Shown: in pieces, positions 7,012 to 8,090 of the stretch
How positions within the stretch are numbered: the first letter of the stretch is position 1
Layout of the letters: each line of letters opens with the position of its first letter
Assembly: GCA_013001935.1 (NCBI GenBank)
Contig: JABDKZ010000374.1
Span: forward strand, 1 to 8,090
Length of the DNA: 8,090 nt
Source of the DNA: Maribacter sp.
GTDB taxonomy: Bacteria > Bacteroidota > Bacteroidia > Flavobacteriales > Flavobacteriaceae
Direction of reading: 5' to 3'
Position numbers and translations under genes: made by a program
Notes under the pieces: generated by a model
What the model was told of the DNA's origin: nothing
The model's database searches: none
The model's input: only the letters and a program-made list of their open reading frames with translations

Positions 7012-8090
7012 TTAGTCAAATTTTAATTCATTTAAATCATTGTAATGCACTTTTTGCTTAATGGTTCCTTGCTCTAAAAGCAATACCCCTGGATTAGAAC
7101 GCACAATGGTCTTCAAGGTAGTTTCATCCGTAAAATAAAATGGGGTTTCCAAATTGAAATCCTTGACCAAGGTATTCGTTTGATTGGGACCTGAAGCCGA
7201 CATGCCTATCACTTTGTAACCCGAATTTTTTGCTTTGGTTATCACCTCCGGAAATTCTGGAAACACCTTATACTTGCTCTTTCGAAGATCATAGGCGATA
7301 ATCAACATCAACTTTGGTTCTTGCAAGAGGCTGGCGGCAAAATCCTCTCCATTTTGCTCAATGGTAAAATCATGGATTGGTGGTTCGTACCCTTTTTGGA
7401 TTTCGGTAGTCGCCACATCAATGAAATCACCATTCACGGTTGGGTAGTCGCCATAGGTCACGATAACCTTTTCCTCGCCCTTTACATTAAACTTCCAAGC
7501 GTACTCGAAAACTGGTTTTTGTGCATTTTCGGGCATTTTCATGCCTTCCGTGATATTCGCACCAATTTTATAGGGTCTAAAGTCAATGGCCGGGAGATGT
7601 CGCAAAACATGATAAGCAAATGCAACACACAAGACTAGGGAACCGGCAGTAATAACCCGCTTTGCATTAGATCCGAAAATGGGAGTTACGTATTTTCTGC
7701 CGATAAATAATATGAGAATTAAAACCAATAAGACAACATCCTTAGTAAAAGATTCCCATGGCGTTAACTTTACTGCATCGCCAAAACAACCGCAATCGGT
7801 CACCTTATTGAAATAGGCCGAATAGAAGGTAAGAAAAGTGAAAAAAACAATCATAAGCAGCAAACTCCATAAGGTAAACTTTGCCCTAAAACCGATTAAT
7901 AGCATAACCCCCAACAATACTTCCAAAACTACTACGAACAGCGAAATGCCCAACGCGTATGGCATAAGAAATGGAAGGTCGAGTACCCCCTGACTAAAAT
8001 ACTCCTCTAATTTAAATGAAAAACCAACGGGATCATTGAGTTTAATAAAGCCGCTAATAATAAATAAAACGCCAACAAATATCCTTGAAA
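7012..8090 (-). CDS. BT_3928-like protein: DoxX/MauE-type membrane domain plus thioredoxin-like tail (5' end outside window)
   Basis: The frame is open to the right edge, giving 358 visible residues. The ATG at 7965 is internal, because the preceding 41 codons encode the family N-terminus (SRIFVGVLFIISGFIKLNDPVGFSFKLEEYF). Probably only a few residues are missing. Numbering from the window edge, hydrophobic segments lie at about 3-16, 43-68, 72-92, 117-130 and 146-161. The DCGCFGD motif (Cys99, Cys101) between segments 3 and 4 is typical of MauE/DoxX-related proteins. Residues about 237-358 look like a thioredoxin-fold domain (strand PKLMLIIAYD, then GYKVIGMSAS, and SNPGVLLLEQGTI with the cis-proline position), but there is no CxxC where the active site would be. 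With a cytoplasmic N-terminus and five helices, the tail would be periplasmic. Function is unknown; a role in disulfide or membrane redox homeostasis is a guess. It is co-directional with tpiA. Confidence 0.88.
   Translation of the reverse strand, partial: SRIFVGVLFIISGFIKLNDPVGFSFKLEEYFSQGVLDLPFLMPYALGISLFVVVLEVLLGVMLLIGFRAKFTLWSLLLMIVFFTFLTFYSAYFNKVTDCGCFGDAVKLTPWESFTKDVVLLVLILILFIGRKYVTPIFGSNAKRVITAGSLVLCVAFAYHVLRHLPAIDFRPYKIGANITEGMKMPENAQKPVFEYAWKFNVKGEEKVIVTYGDYPTVNGDFIDVATTEIQKGYEPPIHDFTIEQNGEDFAASLLQEPKLMLIIAYDLRKSKYKVFPEFPEVITKAKNSGYKVIGMSASGPNQTNTLVKDFNLETPFYFTDETTLKTIVRSNPGVLLLEQGTIKQKVHYNDLNELKFD

Noticed and set aside
7321..7638. Plus-strand open frame of 105 codons
   Set aside because: It is antisense to the thioredoxin-like part of the BT_3928-like gene and has no recognisable domain.
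7963..7965. ATG as the start of the BT_3928-like gene
   Set aside because: The frame stays open upstream to the window edge and encodes the expected family N-terminus, including a first hydrophobic segment, so this Met is internal.

Overview
The window looks like part of a chromosome from a marine or free-living flavobacterium (Bacteroidota). The DNA is AT-rich, gene starts lack Shine-Dalgarno sequences and have A-rich leaders instead, and the gene content is typical of Flavobacteriia: a BT_3928-type DoxX protein next to tpiA, prmA and clpS, and a split YeeE/YedE + DUF6691 pair. The genus cannot be fixed from this stretch.

Layout: (i) Positions 1-510, plus strand: the last residues of a YeeE/YedE-type membrane protein overlapping by an ATGA junction with its small DUF6691 partner, probably a sulfur-compound (thiosulfate-like) uptake pair. 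(ii) Positions 515-4665, minus strand: a two-gene disaccharide module, transcribed as a GPH/MelB-type sugar:cation symporter followed by a GH94 phosphorylase that closely resembles cellobiose phosphorylase. The symporter would bring cellobiose (or a related beta-glucoside) into the cytoplasm and the phosphorylase would split it with phosphate into glucose 1-phosphate and glucose, saving one ATP. (iii) Positions 4875-8090, minus strand: a housekeeping run in transcription order BT_3928-like DoxX/thioredoxin-fold membrane protein (cut by the window edge), tpiA, prmA, clpS.

No gap between genes exceeds about 210 bases. No tRNA, rRNA, CRISPR, insertion sequence or phage gene was seen. All complete genes look intact.

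The window is mostly ordinary, and I do not see a convincing new multi-gene system. Four details deserve a second look: a roughly 104-bp nested inverted repeat between tpiA and prmA; a near-copy of the GH94 translation start 86 bp upstream of the real one, which opens a 21-codon leader ORF; a soluble insert of about 90 residues between TM5 and TM6 of the sugar symporter; and a thioredoxin-like tail without active-site cysteines on the DoxX protein.
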